Source: Setaria digitata
Lineage: Eukaryota > Nematoda > Chromadorea > Rhabditida > Setariidae
NCBI GenBank assembly: GCA_003640385.1
Contig: RCAB01000111.1
Coordinates: 62,001 to 126,000, forward strand
Direction of reading: 5' to 3'
DNA: 64,000 bases
Positions 61,464-64,000 of this stretch are shown here, in pieces (position 1 is the first letter of the stretch; each line of letters starts with the position of its first letter). The notes beneath the pieces were generated by a model, which did no database searches, had not been told where the DNA came from, and worked only from the letters and a program-made list of their open reading frames with translations. The position numbers and the translations under genes are program-made.

Positions 61464-63493
61464 CAGGTTATCTATGTCGTGATTTGAATAGTGAAGATTA
61501 TTTTCTCCACTTGATAAAATTGTCATTTATTGCTTACTCGTATACAAATTCTACTTTTTTCACACTTTTTAATTACTTATCCAGTATCTATTTAGTAAGC
61601 TAGAGTCTCGCTCGTTATCGGAATAAACCAGGCAAATCACTCAACCAACTAAGAACGGCCATGCACCACACTTTTTAATTACTTACACACTTCTGAAATT
61701 TTTATTTATTAAAATTAATGGAAGAGTTATAGATTCCTATTATAGCATTACATTATGGAAAAAAAGTGGAAATTTATGATCGTACTTAAGTGAATTACTG
61801 AAATAAGATACCTTGATCGTGTATAATGCCAAAAAGTGGTTTCTTGTATTCTGAAAAAGATCTTTTTTTTTCTTTTATTGAAAGAAAATATTGCAGGTAC
61901 TATAGATCTGAATAGATCATTGATTTTCGATTTCTTGATGCCATTTTCATTTATAATTTATCACTTTTCTGCTTTTAATTCTTTCTTCTCATTCTTCTTT
62001 CATACTGTGAACTTCTTCGGAAATATATCAAATATGCTGCTCATTGAATATATCTTATAATTGTATTCTAATATTGTTCATTTTATCCTCTTTTATATAT
62101 TCAAAAGTGCTGTAAAGCATACAAAAAATGTCCGAAATATGGTTTAAAATGTTCTAGACTTTGTTGATTTTATTGGATTTAGAATGAGTTATAAACGGCA
62201 GAGTTATTTTGATCATTTTGAAATAATGTTAGTGAGGTCTGCTTGCTGATTTTGTTTTCTTAATTTTATTCCAGCCAGCTCCACTTTCTGTTACTGGAAA
62301 TGATCGATTGTGTGGTGAGTTAAACAACAGATTTGATCATCACGGTGAACTTCATTTGACTGATGGTTATTAAATGGTTACTGCGAGGTTTTTCATATTA
62401 GAGCACTTTTAGGTCGCTTCAATTGTGCATCACTTTATAACGGTTTTGATTCTTTTTCATTTTTTTCCAAGTAATTTTTCTCCAGTTTTCATCCTGATAG
62501 TTTATATTTTATTATATCTTATTTATTTCGTGGTGTGGTTTTTTGCTTCCTATTTATCCTTTTTAAGTTTGTCTATTTTGTCATGCTTTTCTTACAAAAC
62601 TTTCATTCTATGTAAAATTGTGTCGAAATTTTTTATTAGGAAAAAATTGATATTACATTTCCGTATCATTGTAATGCATTCAAATGAAATAAAACAAACG
62701 AATTTTCGCAAAACTTATTACCACTTGTTTGCACATTAGCTTTTCAAATGAAATGGAACAATTGCATTTTTTGAAATAGTTTTCAGTAGGTTATATTATA
62801 TTCAGGCTATATCTGGTGATCGGATTTTTCAATATATTTCTGACTGCATGGTGTTTAATACGATCTACTGAGCTGTTTGCTTCGTTTTACCGGATCTCAG
62901 CAGATATTTAATTTCTAAAACTTTTAATACTCATAATATGTTGTCATTTCTCCAAAAACTTTTAAAAGCAGATTGTGTGATCGAGAAAATTTGATTAAAT
63001 TTTTGCTGTTACATATAATATAAAATTTTCTAATCGAAGTGATGTCACAACTGCTTTGGTATCACCATAATATTTTTCAGCTTTATTTCTCTTCTAAGAA
63101 AAAACAATCGGACTGAATATATACTGAGTGCCGGATGTTAAGTAATAATCCGGTACAAATTACTGAAGGAAAAATGTACAATAACTTTGGGAGAGTGGTT
63201 ATTTATGAATGAAAAATTAATAAGCGGGGAAACCGGGAAGATTTTTTTCGATACAGGGAAAAAACAATGGATAGTGAATAATAGTAGTAAGGGAACTGAT
63301 AATTCGTGTATTCATGAATCCGGTAACAATGATGACGCAAAGACTTGGCATCTAGAAGTGACAAACATTTCGTGCTCCTCTTTTAGGTAGTATAGCAGTT
63401 AATTTAAGATGCACGAGTAGTGTGAGATGATTAAGTACGAATATTCAGTCAGTCTTTTCCGGATATTTTTCCGAAAAAAAAAAACGATGTTTC
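61464..63493. other. Convergent spacer downstream of snx-17
   Basis: Holds the antisense 18S rRNA fragment at 61580-61667, a possible small exon at 62277-62313, and an isolated open frame at 63187-63390 that I could not link to any gene. Otherwise AT-rich without supported features. Confidence 0.45.
61580..61667 (-). pseudogene. 18S rRNA gene fragment flanked by 19-bp direct repeats
   Basis: Read on the minus strand, the interval contains GTGGTGCATGGCCGTTCTTA, GTTTATTCCGATAACGA, GCGAGACTCTAGC and TACTAAATAG in the order and spacing of one universally conserved segment of eukaryotic 18S rRNA. A few bases differ from the conserved consensus. Only about 80-90 bp of the 18S gene is present. CACACTTTTTAATTACTTA stands immediately before (61561-61579) and again immediately after (61667-61685), as for an insertion with target-site duplication. 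It carries the only AATAAA seen soon after snx-17 (61622-61627). Confidence 0.85.
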
Positions 63494-64000
63494 TCAACAT
63501 TTTGGGCATGGTGGACATGGAACGATGCAACAACAACAGTCGGTGTCGAAGTGATCCCCGATGAAGCATCCGCAGCAAAATGCAAGTAAGGCCGTTAACC
63601 AGCCGGAACAACCGGAATACCTTCGCCTTTCACTAAAACAATACCGAAGTTGTTTAAATCAAACGTATATGAATTTAAAAATCAAAAATAGAAGTAACAT
63701 ATGTATTAATTGTACTAATTTAAATAATGAAGATTAATATTAGAAAGTCAATTCTCGCAGAAACTTTGCTTAGTTATTACTTTTTGTCTTCTGTCTTCCA
63801 ACATTCTTAAGAACATTATTTAATCTAATTGTTAAATTTTGGTAAATATATGCTAATTTTTTTTTTTTAAATGTAAAATTAATGAAGGAAAGTTTACTGA
63901 TGGCACTGTGGTGGATAATAGTAGTTTGGAGGTGGTGGCGAACACGAATAACACTGAGCTGTGGAATACGGTCTGTGTGGATCACCGTAATAAACATTCT
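63494..64000 (-). CDS. CYSTM-like small cysteine-rich membrane protein, 3' part
   Basis: Two exons on the minus strand: from beyond the window end to 63898, and 63632-63494 (TGA). They join in phase 2 through a CATCA|GTAAAC donor and TTTTAG acceptor. The upstream exon encodes a Tyr/Pro-rich segment (PPPPNYYYPPQCH). The last exon has a basic ERRRYSG stretch, a short hydrophobic segment (WLTALLAFCCGCFIG) and a dense Cys tail (DCCCCIVPCPPCPKC). A Pro/Tyr/Gln-rich head followed by a Cys-rich transmembrane tail is the layout of CYSTM-type proteins, linked in other organisms to stress or metal tolerance; that function is inference here. The start codon is outside the window. Confidence 0.6.

Noticed and set aside
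63187..63390. 67-codon plus frame near the right end
   Set aside because: No ATG-acceptor pairing, no splice partner and no recognised motif.

Overview
This window reads as nuclear chromosomal DNA of a nematode, most likely a filarial or other spirurid worm. The sequence is strongly AT-rich. Genes are broken into many short exons (about 35-340 nt) by small introns with GT donors and T-rich TTTCAG or TTTTAG acceptors. The encoded proteins look like Caenorhabditis orthologues. No bacterial operon, phage, CRISPR array or complete transposon was seen. Gene models were built by hand, by joining open frames at GT/AG sites and checking that the reading phase closes at every junction.

Layout, left to right: (1) 173-6138 (+) is the 3' part of a large helical-repeat protein whose last exons resemble the Urb2/Npa2 C-terminus (tentative). 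(2) 6139-15931 is a long gene-poor stretch with one candidate small membrane-protein exon preceded by a spliced-leader-type acceptor (11534-11686, minus). (3) 15932-30175 (-) is a diacylglycerol kinase theta gene (dgk-1 type): three C1 domains, two Ras-association-like domains, catalytic and accessory domains. It has two alternative terminal exons that look like diverged copies of each other. (4) 30176-36052 is the spacer between divergent genes; it holds a 1.4-kb G+C-rich island of unknown nature and an N-interrupted tandem repeat. (5) 36053-43863 (+) is a tubulin glutamylase gene, TTLL11 type. (6) 44845-55996 (-) is a full SMC5 gene of 29 exons. (7) 57022-61463 (+) is a sorting nexin 17 gene. 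(8) From 63494 to beyond the window end (-) is the 3' part of a small cysteine-rich CYSTM-like membrane protein gene.

Strands alternate +,-,+,-,+,-, so spacers are alternately convergent (dgk-1 side, 44 kb, 62 kb) and divergent (30-36 kb, 56-57 kb). The genes do not form a pathway. They cover synaptic diacylglycerol signalling, microtubule/cilia glutamylation, genome maintenance, endosomal recycling and possibly ribosome assembly.

The most interesting non-coding observations are an antisense 18S rRNA fragment bounded by 19-bp direct repeats behind snx-17, a partial copy of an SMC5 exon buried in the gene's last intron, and 47-bp direct repeats that flank the same exon. No undescribed multi-gene system is evident.
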